Below are positions 35,174-46,407 of a stretch of DNA of 64,000 nt, one piece after another. The notes under the pieces were generated by a model. That model was not told where the DNA came from, did not search any database, and saw only the letters and a program-made list of their open reading frames with translations. Numbering within the stretch: position 1 is the stretch's first letter; each line of letters starts with the position of its first letter. The DNA comes from Capsicum annuum. Lineage: Eukaryota > Streptophyta > Magnoliopsida > Solanales > Solanaceae. Location of the stretch: NCBI RefSeq assembly GCF_002878395.1, contig NC_061115.1:52554787-52618786 (forward strand), read 5' to 3'. Made by a program: the position numbers and the translations under genes.

Positions 35174-35629
35174 CTAATAGGATTTAGCTTGATTTTACCT
35201 GGCAGATTCTTGCCAAAGTTTTATGTAAAGAAACAGTCTGTGATCGACACTCCATGCCATTCTTTTCTCTTCATGTTTTCTCTTTTTTCTTGTCTCGTTT
35301 TCTTTTTTTTTCTGGTTTGGAATTGGGGTTAGGGTAGATTCATTGATGATCTTTCTCATGTAATATACATTTTTTATCACAATTAATATCTTCTGGGCGG
35401 TGGAGGGATCAAATAGTATATTGTGTATATGTTGGTAGCTTGAATAGAATACTTTATTGCTTGGTGTTGCCTTGTAACTAATGATGCATGTAAGCTTAAT
35501 GTAATTTTAGTTTTATCATTTTCCCATGATATATTTTTCTTTGTTTTTCTTTATTTTTTATTGTCCTTTCATCATCAAATAACTATGCAAAGCATTCAAA
35601 AAATGATTACTTTCAAAATTTAAATGTTG

Positions 35630-35656
35630 GTTACGTGCGAGCACGGGCAATAACTA
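35630..35656 (+). mobile_element. Helitron-like 3' terminus (degenerate)
   Basis: CGTGCGAGCACG hairpin followed by GGCAATAACTAT then CTAT, parallel to the better end at 38111-38143. The canonical CTRR is CTAT here, so it is a decayed copy at best. Confidence 0.45.
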
Positions 35657-35892
35657 TCTATCTATATATATATATCGCAGTGATACAGTGAAGTTGAGTT
35701 GTGTTTAGGGTTACCCATTTTAGCTCTGTAAATTCAATGTAATCAACACAATAATCTTTGCTCGTTAGACCACTGAGAGGTACACTTTATTAGTTTAATT
35801 TTCTCTTTTTATTTTCAGAATTTTACGAGTATGTCTCTTTGATTTTAGGTTTTGGAGTTGAAGAAGAGGAAAAAAGGTGTTGTGGTGTGGTA

Positions 35893-35917
35893 GGTGATTG
35901 ATTGATTGATTGATTGT
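35893..35917. repeat. (GATT)n microsatellite in 5' leader
   Basis: GATT repeated about five times directly upstream of the MUB start codon. Confidence 0.85.
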
Positions 35918-35922
35918 TGACA

Positions 35923-36052
35923 ATGCTCGAGGAATATTTGGTTGATGTTAAGTTTCGTTTGTTCGATGGATCAGATGTTGATCCCTTTCGATTTTCACCA
36001 ACTTCCGCCGTTGCAATGCTTAAAGACAGAATTATTGTTGAATGGCCCAAAG
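35923..36052 (+). pseudogene. Membrane-anchored ubiquitin-fold protein (MUB), orphan exon 1
   Basis: From the ATG at 35923 the frame reads MLEEYLVDVKFRLFDGSDVD, then SAVAMLKDRIIVEWPK, and ends at a splice donor (AAAG before GTTTTT at 36053). This is the N-terminal half of the ubiquitin-like fold of plant MUB proteins (K-FRL-DG-DI-P, then a TLK helix and WPK), small prenylated plasma-membrane proteins of about 117 residues that bind E2 enzymes. The exon is intact and its donor is normal. I could not find exon 2 (the KLI-AGKILENN region) or the C-terminal CaaX exon downstream to 42 kb, so it is probably an orphan; a very long or rearranged intron is the alternative. Confidence 0.75.
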
Positions 36053-38110
36053 GTTTTTTCTATTACTTCTTTCATAATTGAGGTATTTTTTCCTAGAAAT
36101 TTATTAATTATTACATGATAATAGGTATCATGCGGATTTAGTTGAGGTGCGTGAATAAGTTTCTTAGTTGTTTCTGGAAATGGAAAAAATAGGGTCGAAT
36201 AAGGAAAGGTAGAATGCCCATACATCCAGTGATACACATCATCGTAAGAATTAGTATTTAGTGTCTTCTTCACATACAACTCAAATAACAGTTCGAAAGA
36301 ATCTATTTTGTTTGCATTTTTTGTGGTTTTCGTAGTTGTTTTTGGTGATTTTAGGCAATTAAGTAAGAGAAGTTTTTGTTTGAGATTTTAATTGATAAGG
36401 CTAAAATGAAAATGCCTGAAGTTCACATCAAAACTATGCATCGTGTGCCTGTGAAATTTGCGTCCTGGCCATATTTGGTAACCCCATGCTCCCTCTTTCC
36501 CACATAGGAGATACTAAATTTCAGATATGAAAAATTCGTTATTTTTGTGAGATTTGAAAGCCTTAACACTAATTTCTTAAAGTTTGGATGTAAAAAAGTT
36601 ACGAAATCTACCATTGTTGGGCATTGAGAATCTAGATAGTGATGAGTCACACTGAATCGAGTATGCATGAAATAGGATTGGCTAGCTAACAAACTTAGGT
36701 ATGTTTTACTTATAATTGTAGACTTGATTTAGACTCTATGCCTATTTGTAAGTTGAATATTTGTGAATTGACCTTAAAACATACTTGTAATTGGTGAGTT
36801 TGGTTGATATTATTCTCTTCAACTCTCTTTTTCTTTTTTCTAAAATAAAGTTATAGTATTTTTGGGGCATTCTTATGTTCTCAAACATACTAGAACTATA
36901 GAAAGGAGAAATTAGATGAATTAAGCATACATATTATATGAAACCCCAAAATTAAAAAAATAAAAGAAATCTGATTCATAAGCAACGGTGATCGGCAGAT
37001 GCATACAATTATCAAAAAGGACCTCCACCTTTTCACGTAAAGCTTTTCAATTGAAGCCAAATCTATTTGACACACCTCTCGAATACGAGAAACCCTTTAC
37101 ACCACAAATTGGAGATTGCATGTTTTATTGGTTCATGACTTTAGTGTGTGTTGGGAGCTTGTCAAATTGCCTCTCCACTTCTTCAGAAGGAGTGGTATGG
37201 ACTGCGTACATATTACCTTCCCTAGACCCCTTTATATAGAAATACACTGGGTATATTATTGTTGTTGTTGGGAGCATGTTAAATGAGGTAAATGATTGAT
37301 GCATGACTATTTGATTGGCTTGGTATCTATAATACATGATTTTTAGTGTATTTAAAGTGTTAAGTCAATTAGAAGACTTTATATCAATTTATGACTTGTT
37401 TTTTTTCAGTATTTCAGATATTTATTTATATTTTCATATTAGTAAATTAAAAAAATACAGGGTTGACAATTTTCTGAATATAGTTGGGCTATTAAAGTTG
37501 ATGTTAACAGATGAACTAAACGGCTATGATTAAACTGTGTTTTGTTTTATCTCCAGCTTACTATTCTAATATATTCATACTATTTGAACCAATGCCAACT
37601 TTATAATGATTCTCTGCACACGTACAACTAAATAAGCTTAGTGACTGAGTTTAGATATTCCATACTTGAAGTTACTTGTGTTTGCTTTATTCTCGCCTTG
37701 CACTTTATTTATTCACTTTGATGAAACTATTACTATTATGATTTTAGTTGTATTTTGCTTCATCTCCTGCCAAACCACCACCAAGCGAATGTCTTTTCGA
37801 TCAATATTTCTTCAACATCTGTGCAGGTGATTTTAAGTATTTTCTCAACCATGGTAACGTTATGACTGCATAACTACCAAGAACAATGATACAGTAACTA
37901 ACTGTGTTACTATTTTCATTTTTTGGAAAAAAATAACTTTTATCATTATGTAAATGTGTGAATATATAGATAGTGTAATCATGTATGTATATATTACCAA
38001 CTTAAATAATATAGGGTATACAATACTTTCTTCTCTTGCATTTAGATTATGCATTGACAATATTAATTCTATATTCAAAAGTCTTGCACAGATGCATATA
38101 GGTAAATGTT
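36053..38110. other. Intergenic or intron, contains one SINE
   Basis: AT-rich, no supported coding frame. If the MUB exon is live this would be its first intron. Confidence 0.45.
37180..37272 (+). mobile_element. SINE 3' part (Au/TS type)
   Basis: GGACTGCGTACATATTACCTT, CCCTAGACCCC and ACACTGGGTATATTATTGTTG with a TTG-repeat tail match the sense strand of the SINE family. Confidence 0.7.
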
Positions 38111-38143
38111 GGTCCCGTGCGCGCACGGGCAACCATCATCTAG
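38111..38143 (+). mobile_element. Helitron 3' terminus
   Basis: CCCGTGCGCGCACGGG is a perfect 8-bp-stem palindrome, followed 10 nt later by CTAG and then T, exactly the Helitron 3' end layout (hairpin, about 10 nt, CTRR, insertion before T). The body should extend to the left. No 5' TC end could be assigned. Confidence 0.65.
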
Positions 38144-38151
38144 TATATATA

Positions 38152-38192
38152 CACACTAGATGGCCCGTGACCGTGTTCAATACGGGCATATA
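38152..38192 (-). mobile_element. Helitron-like 3' terminus, opposite strand
   Basis: On the minus strand GCCCGT...ACGGGC flanks a 13-nt loop, then CAT and CTAGT. Spacing to CTAG is shorter than usual, so this is weaker than the plus-strand end 9 nt away. Its body would extend to the right. Confidence 0.4.
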
Positions 38193-38803
38193 GTCCAAGA
38201 ATATTATTAGTCACATTTGCAGAACTTCATCAATACTATCAAAAGGTTCAATAAAAAAAAATTTTATATCTGTTAGATTGCCTAGAAAGATACTAAAATA
38301 GAAAATAATGCCATATGTAATAGTTATTAGGCCACTAAGATCTCTCTCTCTCTATATATATATATATATTTGTACTTCTATTTTATAACAAGTACATTGA
38401 TTTCGAGGAACAAGGTTGTACAAATATGCATTTACAATACATTTAAGTATATACAATATACATATTGATAAAAGGTGATGCATTTTCAAGATAGTAGTTG
38501 AGTTTGAATCTTGCTGTAGTGAAAAATCCTTGGGACAAATGCATATTCCTGATCCATATATACTGATAAAATATTGAGGGAACATATGAAAATAATTTAT
38601 TAAAATATATGAAAGACATAACATCTAAAGCACGAGAAATTAAAAGAAAGATACATGGGAGACCAGAATTGTCCTTGTGGTTTGATATATTATTACTGAG
38701 CCATTCGATGTGTATGATGAAGAAACACCATCTTGAATCTCACTACTGTTTGAGACACAAATGCATTGACCAGTTTTCTAACTCCAAGCCACTCTTTCTT
38801 TTT

Positions 38804-39148
38804 TCACTTACGATCTCTATGTTTGCTCAATCGTTTATTGTCATCGACTATCTTTTGATTTGTTGATGCAGGCTCAGAGGCTCCCAAAGAATCAAGAAAG
38901 AACTCAGTGTTGGGGATGATCCCATCTTTGTCCATGCAAATCAGTAATTTTTGTACAAGCTTCTTCATATCAGTTTTAGTGTAGACTTTATGTAAAAGTT
39001 TATAAGTTGAGGAGTCTTGTAAAACTGCTTCACTAAAGTCAGTAAAGAAGGCATTTCCCTTGACACAAAATATTTTGAATTCAATTTCTTTTCCAGTATA
39101 AGATTGTACAAACATATTGCAGAAACCACAACACGTTTTAGCACACAT
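38804..39148 (-). CDS. Hypothetical protein fragment
   Basis: A 114-residue minus-strand frame (CAKTCCGFCNMFVQSYTGKE, then SEAVLQDSSTYKLLHKVYTK and MDKDGIIPNTEFFLDSLGAS) is more protein-like than its surroundings in amino-acid make-up and spacing. I do not recognise it. No promoter or splice partner is evident. It lies on the same strand as, and to the right of, the weak minus-strand Helitron-like end. Confidence 0.35.
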   Translation of the reverse strand: MCAKTCCGFCNMFVQSYTGKEIEFKIFCVKGNAFFTDFSEAVLQDSSTYKLLHKVYTKTDMKKLVQKLLICMDKDGIIPNTEFFLDSLGASEPASTNQKIVDDNKRLSKHRDRK

Positions 39149-39439
39149 TACTTTGAGAAAACTCCAACATTAAAGTTGAGTATAAACTCATACATGAAAA
39201 TTTAAATCAAATCCTCTAAATGATAGAAATTCCTCAACATCTATATAATGGTACTTATGGTGGCATGAAACTTCTTAATTTACAACTGACATTTGATTTT
39301 CTAGTTCATTATCATTTTCAAAACTGCTACTATTCTTTTCTTCATTATTTCAAGATAACTTCTTCACTACTGTATTTCCTTTTTAGACTGCTCTTTTATG
39401 TGCATTACTTCGGCCGATAGTCCACAGAAAACAATCTCT

Positions 39440-39562
39440 ATCTTCATAAGTATGGGTGAGGTTTGTATACACAGTACACACTATCCTCTCCAAACCGCAC
39501 TTGTGGCCCACAAGTTATGGGGTTACACTGAGTATATTGTTGTATTAGTATGTTGTTGTATT
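39440..39562 (+). mobile_element. SINE (Au/TS type)
   Basis: GGTGAGGTTTGTATACACAG, CCTCTCCAAACCGCACTTGT and GTTACACTGAGTATATTG with TTGTT repeats match the 3' half of the SINE. Confidence 0.65.
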
Positions 39563-39711
39563 ATCATTTTCAAAACGCACAGATCTTTGAACTAAATTTA
39601 GATATCATATGAAATAAATCAATCTATAATATGCATATTTCTAATAGTAAAGAAACGTAAATAGCTTGATCAAGATATACTCATTAGGCAATTCTACAAT
39701 ACTAAAAAAAC

Positions 39712-39778
39712 ACAATGTAATTCCACATGTGGGCTCTTAGAAGAGTAAGACGTGTATAGATCTTACCTTTACCCCACC
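39712..39778 (-). mobile_element. SINE fragment, antisense
   Basis: ATTCCACATGTGGGCTCTTA and GACGTGTATAGATCTTACCT followed by TTACCCC are the inverted body of the same SINE, 150 bp from a sense copy. Confidence 0.5.
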
Positions 39779-42597
39779 CAGTTGGACCCAAAGTGTCGTT
39801 AATCTAATTTATTTTTTAACATTTCAATACACCTAGGGAAAAAATAATTTAACAGAAATGACCTCTTCATGAATGTTGTCAATTGTATATGCTAATTTTG
39901 TTAAAAATTAGCATTTCCTCTCCTTTGTAATAAAAATGAACCAATGCATTAATTAGAAGCAGAACATTTGATAAACAATGACAGTTGAATGCACATATTT
40001 AATACTATACATAACTTAATAGAATGAACTACAATAGCATTAAACTATTTAACATATTACAGAATTAGTGAATTAATTAAATTAAAATCTCCAGATTAAT
40101 TCAATCTATCTATTAGATTTTATTAGTCAAAATACTGGTTAAAGGAAGGAGAGAAAGACTTGTATGTGCTTCAGTGAAAATAACATCTCATAGCATGAGC
40201 TGTTGATAAAACATTTGAAGTTCAATATGTAACATGCTTCAAATATAAATTAACTCTCTATATCTTAACCACGGTAAAAAATATCACAGAGTTTAAAGAG
40301 AACATTTAATGTAATGTAAAGAAAAACTGACAGGACAAAAACGCATGACGTAAATTACAGTTATCATACTATAAAACTGAGGAGCAATTCAGACCTTAAT
40401 CCACTTAAAGTACCATAAACTATACCATCTACTAGAGCTTGTTGAAACATAGCCTTCTTCGTCTAGCATAAAATCTCCAACTTTTTCAAGGCCATTCCCA
40501 TTGAACATATTCCACTAACTTCTCTCTTCTATAACACAATTACCAAGCAATTAATATTATCATGACTCAAGTTAAAAATAAAACTAAGATGATTCAATCT
40601 TCATATCATTACAAACTCTCTAAAGCATTTCAGTTGGATTCAATCTTCATATCATTACAAACTCTCTAAAGCATTTCAGTTGGGTTTTAAGGAACTAATA
40701 CTTGAGTAGTTACATTTTTTGAAGTAAACATGGAGATTCCACTTGAGATTTTAGGAGATCACAAGACTGCACAATTGAAGAGATGCTAAAAAGAAGAATT
40801 TGAATCTTCTTACAAAATCTGAATTAAAAATCTTTTAGCATTCAAGATAGCACTATTGCATTAAAGTCGCTGAAAGATAGAGTCACAATAAAAAGTTAAT
40901 AATAACTAAATCACTTTGTTTTCAACAACATTTTTCAGTTCTCTGATGATCTATGATTAGGAGATATAACATAATACTTATAAATAGATTTATTTTATGT
41001 TTGTTGCTCTCATACGATCAAACATTGAGTAGTATTTCAACACTCAATCAACCTCAATCAGAGAGTTTATTTCCTTTGCTTTGTAGTGACATAAATAGGA
41101 CACTCATATTTAACAAAATGTTTTACTTTTCTATCGAATACATATCGTTTATTCAACAAAAATGATAAATTCATCTACAGATATATTACACCTTTCTAAT
41201 TGAGCATTAAGATTTTGTAAAAAGATGCAAGTAAATGATCAATTTCAAACACTTAAATGTCAACATGTATGAATATTTTTTCATGAACGAAATACAAGAG
41301 ATTAACAAGTATTTGAAAAATTTGGATACAAACTGAACAATTTGGTAGAACTTAAACTCTCTGAGAAAAAATCAACTAACCTCATTAGTCTTGGTATCAT
41401 GACATATGAAGAAACTTTAATCGTGGCCATTTGGAGCATCTCGTTAATACCACGACTATAATGTAGCAACAAGAATTAACGGCACCATCTTCAATGACCT
41501 GATGGTACTAAGAGACCTGATAGCTTTGAAAATTACTGAAGAATAGCCTTTTAACATTTTTCGCTCCAGTTTAAGTTTCAAAACGCTAAAAAAAAATACT
41601 TTCAAGCATGCATGGGTGAATCAGACTAAATCTTTATCTATGTATGCAGAAAATAAATACACCAAAAAAATTATACCTACAAATAAAAAAAGTGTAATAA
41701 ATGAAGAAGAGTGCAGAAATTACCTCGTATAATCGAAACAGAGTGCCCCTTTTCTGTACCTTGAGCAATTTCCACCATTGGTATCTTGTGAAATCAAAAT
41801 TTTGCAACGATTACATTCCAACTATATAAATCAATCGATATTTAGTAATGTCATGCATTGAGAAATTAAAATTCATAAACGATAAATAGTTAAAAGATGT
41901 AGATGGGTAGATCCAAAAGATTATAATTACGAAATAAGAATCCACAACAAAATACTCCATAGAATGAAAAAAAGTTAGGCAATCAGCACAATTAATTGGT
42001 ACCAGCAGAAAATCATGGATTTAATAAGTAGTTCAAAATTTTCCCTTGATGGCTTTTATGAGCTGATTCATAAGAAAACGAAAATGATTCCTCCGATTAA
42101 TATCCATCCACACATGACGATTTTCAAGGTCGAGGCTCGTTTGATGTTCGTCTCTATAGTGAAGAAATCGAAAAGAAATCCACTATAAATAACAAATGCA
42201 TGGTTGAGAAAATGAACCAAACACAAAGCTATTCATCTCCCTAATTATCTATAGCAAAGAAATTGAAAATTCACAAATGAAATCCAAGAAAAATATCACA
42301 ACTGAATAACATATAAATAAATAAATAAATAAATAAATAAGAATTAAATGCCGAATAGAGAGAAAAAGGAAGAAGAAGAGGACTAAGAAAGAAAAATAAA
42401 AAATTCTTAATTTACAAACAGGAGACAGAGTTTAGGTAGAGGTGAGTTTTACCATAAATTAACAGGTGGATTGTAGAAAGGTTAAAAACTTTGCCCTTAG
42501 TGATACTTTTATTAATGAAAAATACCCTTGGTTGTACCACCAAAAGCTTCACTTATATGTATGAAAAGTGATAATCAAGAGTTTGGAGGGTAACTGT
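39779..42597. other. Intergenic, no confirmed gene
   Basis: AT-rich. On the minus strand short protein-like pieces occur near 40400-40510 and 41720-41800, the latter ending at a GTAATT donor, and 42100-42480 has a purine-rich leader-like stretch, so an old minus-strand gene may lie here. None is long enough to identify. An AAAT microsatellite is at 42317-42341. Confidence 0.35.
40591..40682. repeat. Tandem duplication, 46-bp unit x2
   Basis: The unit GATTCAATCTTCATATCATT...CATTTCAGTTG is repeated with no visible change. Confidence 0.9.
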
Positions 42598-42745
42598 GTC
42601 TTTTCATGGCTTTATCCCAACAATAAATTAAGTTGGAATTGTTATACCACCAAATGTATGGAATAACCTATCCCGGTACTATTTATTAGTACACGGATAA
42701 GTTATTCTAAATTAGGCAACCAAACAAAGCACTAAAATTTTTATT
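42598..42745 (-). mobile_element. MITE-like terminus
   Basis: On the minus strand GCTTTGTTTGGTTGCC, then AGAATAACTTATCC and ACCGGGATAGGTTATTCC resemble the GGATTAGTTAT units and TTTGGTTG start of the 0.9-kb repeats. Partial; no target duplication identified. Confidence 0.4.
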
Positions 42746-42814
42746 CCGGACTATTATTTTATTTCAAGACTATTTGTATTAGTACCTCACACCAAACTAC
42801 TCGTAAATGTACAA

Positions 42815-44853
42815 CATTAGATTGTTAAATGCAAGTTATAATAATTTTTTTTATATTGTTTGTAACTTATAGCAATTTTTTTTTTAAAATAGAACTTTTG
42901 TTTTTATAAAAAAATTAAATAAGAAAATAACAGATTTTTATATAACAAAATTAAATAAATCTTCCTTTAAAATAGATTACAGTTAATAACACATATCAAT
43001 CACACCCTAAAATCTCTCTTGTACCATTTTTTTCTTTTAAAAATGCTTCTTCTTCTACCATTTTTTTTCTTTTTAAAATGCTTCTTATTCTTCAATGTTT
43101 TTTATTTTTTTTTTCATTCCGTACATGCAACATATCAACAAGCATGTATTGTTTCCAATCAAAATCTCTTATAAAATTTTGCTATTTTAATCAATACTGT
43201 AGTCCTTCGAATTGATATGAAAAAGCAATTTGTGTATTTTACGTAAACTTCAAGTTCCTCAAATTTTCGTTCGATTTGGGGTGCTTCATCCCTTCTCCAA
43301 TGAAGAATACTAGAAAGAAGAAAGTTGGGATTGATGGTATACTAAACAATCAAAGTGAGTTGGTTTTGGATATAATTTTTCATGCGAACATCCATCACTG
43401 TTGAAGAAACCTATTTTGAACATGCAAAATGATAGTTTGTTGAAGAAATCTGCTATTCCTCAAAAAAGAGGAATAACAAGAGGAAAAATATTTTAGTTTA
43501 GCAAGTTGCAAATTTCGATTTTGATGATGAAATTCCTTCACACAAGCCTAAATCTCTATTTTCTTTATAGATTGAAAATTTCTTCCTATTAATACACTCT
43601 CTTTTTTATTTAATTTTACTTTTACTTTCATTTCTCAATTGATTTCTTTGATTTTGATTTATGAAAATAATATAAAATCTTATATTTAGTGTATGAAAAT
43701 AATAAAAAATCTACTAATGAGGAATGATATAACAAATTATATTGAAATCGATTTATATATGCTTTTCATTAGCTGAATGACATTTCTTATCGGGATCTCA
43801 ATTTATGTAATTCATAATATAAAAATAATAAAAAATATTGTGATTTTTATGTAAATTTATTTGAATACTAGGTTTATATCCATTACATACACAAATTTTT
43901 TATGTGTATTACATTTCATTTAGTTTTCCAACTAAATTTAAACCATGCTTTATTGTATATGATTGATTTTTTAAAATTTTGATATATGAAATTAGTATGT
44001 AAAATGATATACAAGAACAATGTATACTTATTAGTGTTTTCAGATCAGCTTAAAAATTATCTATATATTTAGTCATTATTATTTATTTTATCCATTTTGA
44101 TGAAAAACAGAAGAAAAGAGTTTTGATTATTGAGTTTGAAGAAATTAAAGACGTGTAAATCATGTATCTCAATATTAGGAAAGATAAGAAACTGAAAAAT
44201 TCAAACATATTCTATAAATGAGAAGAAAATAGAAGAAATATATTGTTGACAACAAGTTGAATGGTCAAGTTATTAATAGAAAACTACAATATAAATGATA
44301 AGAACAAATAAAAATTTCATTACTTCAAATAGGACATCAGAGAAAAAATTTGAAACATATCACATCATTGTGAAAACTAGTGGAAAAAAGTATTTAGTTC
44401 AATTGAATGAACACTACAATCTTTCTTTCATACAGAAAAAAAAAATTTATCTAAAAAAATATGACGGTACATCTGAATTTATACTGAAGAAGTAAGAAGG
44501 AATATTGTGGTAAAAAGATGAAATTTATGATTATCTTCAATAATGGAAGAAGAATTGAAGAAATAACGTGAATCAATGTAGAAAATATTTTTATCAAAAT
44601 TTTGACTCCCTAATTTAACAATAGATTTTATAACTTTACTGATAAAGTTAAAAAGAAAAGTATAAATAAAGATAATTATTGAAACTAAAATTTATTCCTA
44701 CTATAATTATCAAAAGAGTTAATGAAGAGAGATAGAATATTAAAGAGAAAAAAATAGGAGGTAATTTTGCTAATAAATATGTAACAAATGATTTTTTTTC
44801 AAAAAAAAACTATTTTCTTAAAAATTGCTATAACTTGCAATAAACAATCTAAT
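42815..44853. mobile_element. Probable non-autonomous Mutator-like element
   Basis: ATTAGATTGTTAAATGCAAG at 42815 faces the inverse of ATTAGATTGTTTATTGCAAG at 44853, and the similarity continues through TTATAGCAATTTTT, giving imperfect terminal inverted repeats of about 50 bp. No clear 9-bp target duplication is visible. Inside, 43290-43560 reads like the start of a ULP1-type MULE gene (KNTRKKKVGIDGI and, later, FDDEIPSHKPKS), interrupted by stops. Confidence 0.5.
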
Positions 44854-46233
44854 AACTATATAACAGATAATTTTCACTAATAAATTACACATCTTCTTGT
44901 TAAATTAAAGAAAAAGGACACGGGCTATTTGGTCGGGCAAACAAAGAAATATCATTCAAAATAGGCAAAATTTCATATAGAGCCAACTTATACCCCTCTT
45001 AACTAGTTTCTTAGACTAAATTTTAGTAATACATTTCATAGATTTTAGCTAGTGGTCAAATGTACTATTTAGGACTCCAATATACAAATATTAACTAACA
45101 AATTTTGATACTATTTCATTTATGTTTAGAGATAAAAAAGAAAATGAGAGTAATTCACTTCCTTTATTCTCTTCAACATATTTTTTTCAAATCCTTTATT
45201 TGGTCTTTTTCTTTATAGACTGTTATAGCTTACCTTTTAATCTTTGAAATACAAAAATAGAATTCAAACTAAAATTCCTCTGATTTTTTCGTATGACTTT
45301 AAAATTTAAAACATAATTTTAATGTATTAATACATTCAATGTATTTATCCACGAAAATTAGCTATAGATAGAAATATAAAAGTAGAATTGGTACAAAAGA
45401 AAATTAGCTTTGAATTTAATATTCAAATATAAATAAAAACGTACAATGCATATCTTCAAGATAAATACGAATTGATACAAATTCAAAAGTACAAAGTAGA
45501 TATAAATTCAGATTATATGTATAAATATGCAATTCAAATGTATAAATGTGTACAAATTCAAAATATATGTGAAAGAAATATGATAACATAAATACAAAAA
45601 TTGATAGAAATATACGAACAAATTCATTTTATAACTAGATAAAATTTATACAAAATACTTTTGACTTATATAACACATGATAGTTGTATACCTATATGTA
45701 ATGTATAAAATATGAACCAACAAATTTTATTCAATCAAAAACTAATTGTACAACTTATATGCATATTTTATATATGTATATACCAACACATGACAACTAT
45801 ACAATTGTATGTGATGATTATTTTTATATATATATATACACTAAAAATTGACATGGTATACATACTTGCGTGTAACTAGCAAAATGATAAAATGTGTAGA
45901 TATATGTCTATCTATTGTATATACATTCATACAAATATACGTTTGGAGTATATACAAAATATCTTCGAGTTATTCACAATGTCGTTGTTTTCCACTTTGA
46001 AGTGAGAATCCCTGAAAATTTTCTCTCTCTTTAATTTACACAATACCAATAACAAATTATACAAACTGAGATATATCTAATGTTAATTGGAAGAACAAAT
46101 ATAGTTTATACAAAAGAATTTAAAGAAATATACAATTTAGTTATATACAAACACGTGATAGTTGTATACCTATATGTAATATATAAAATATGAACCAATA
46201 TATTTTATACAAACAAAAAACTAATTATACAAA

Positions 46234-46310
<77 letters not shown>

Positions 46311-46407
46311 TAATAATAATAATAATATTAATAGTAATAATAATAACAATAATTGCAACTAAATATTATATAGAATTTGTATAGAAATTATATGATTTTT
46401 GTATGAA
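44854..46407. other. AT-rich region with ATATAC-type degenerate repeats
   Basis: Many imperfect ATATACAAAT / TATGTATAAAT words. The same word style resumes right of the Tat LTR at 60499, as expected for one locus split by the insertion. Confidence 0.5.
46239..46335. repeat. (TA)n(CA)n(TAA)n compound microsatellite
   Basis: About 60 bp of TA, five CA, then TAA repeats. Confidence 0.95.

Noticed and set aside
44295..44495. 66-residue Lys-rich frame
   Set aside because: AT-rich chance frame inside a MULE-like element without family resemblance.
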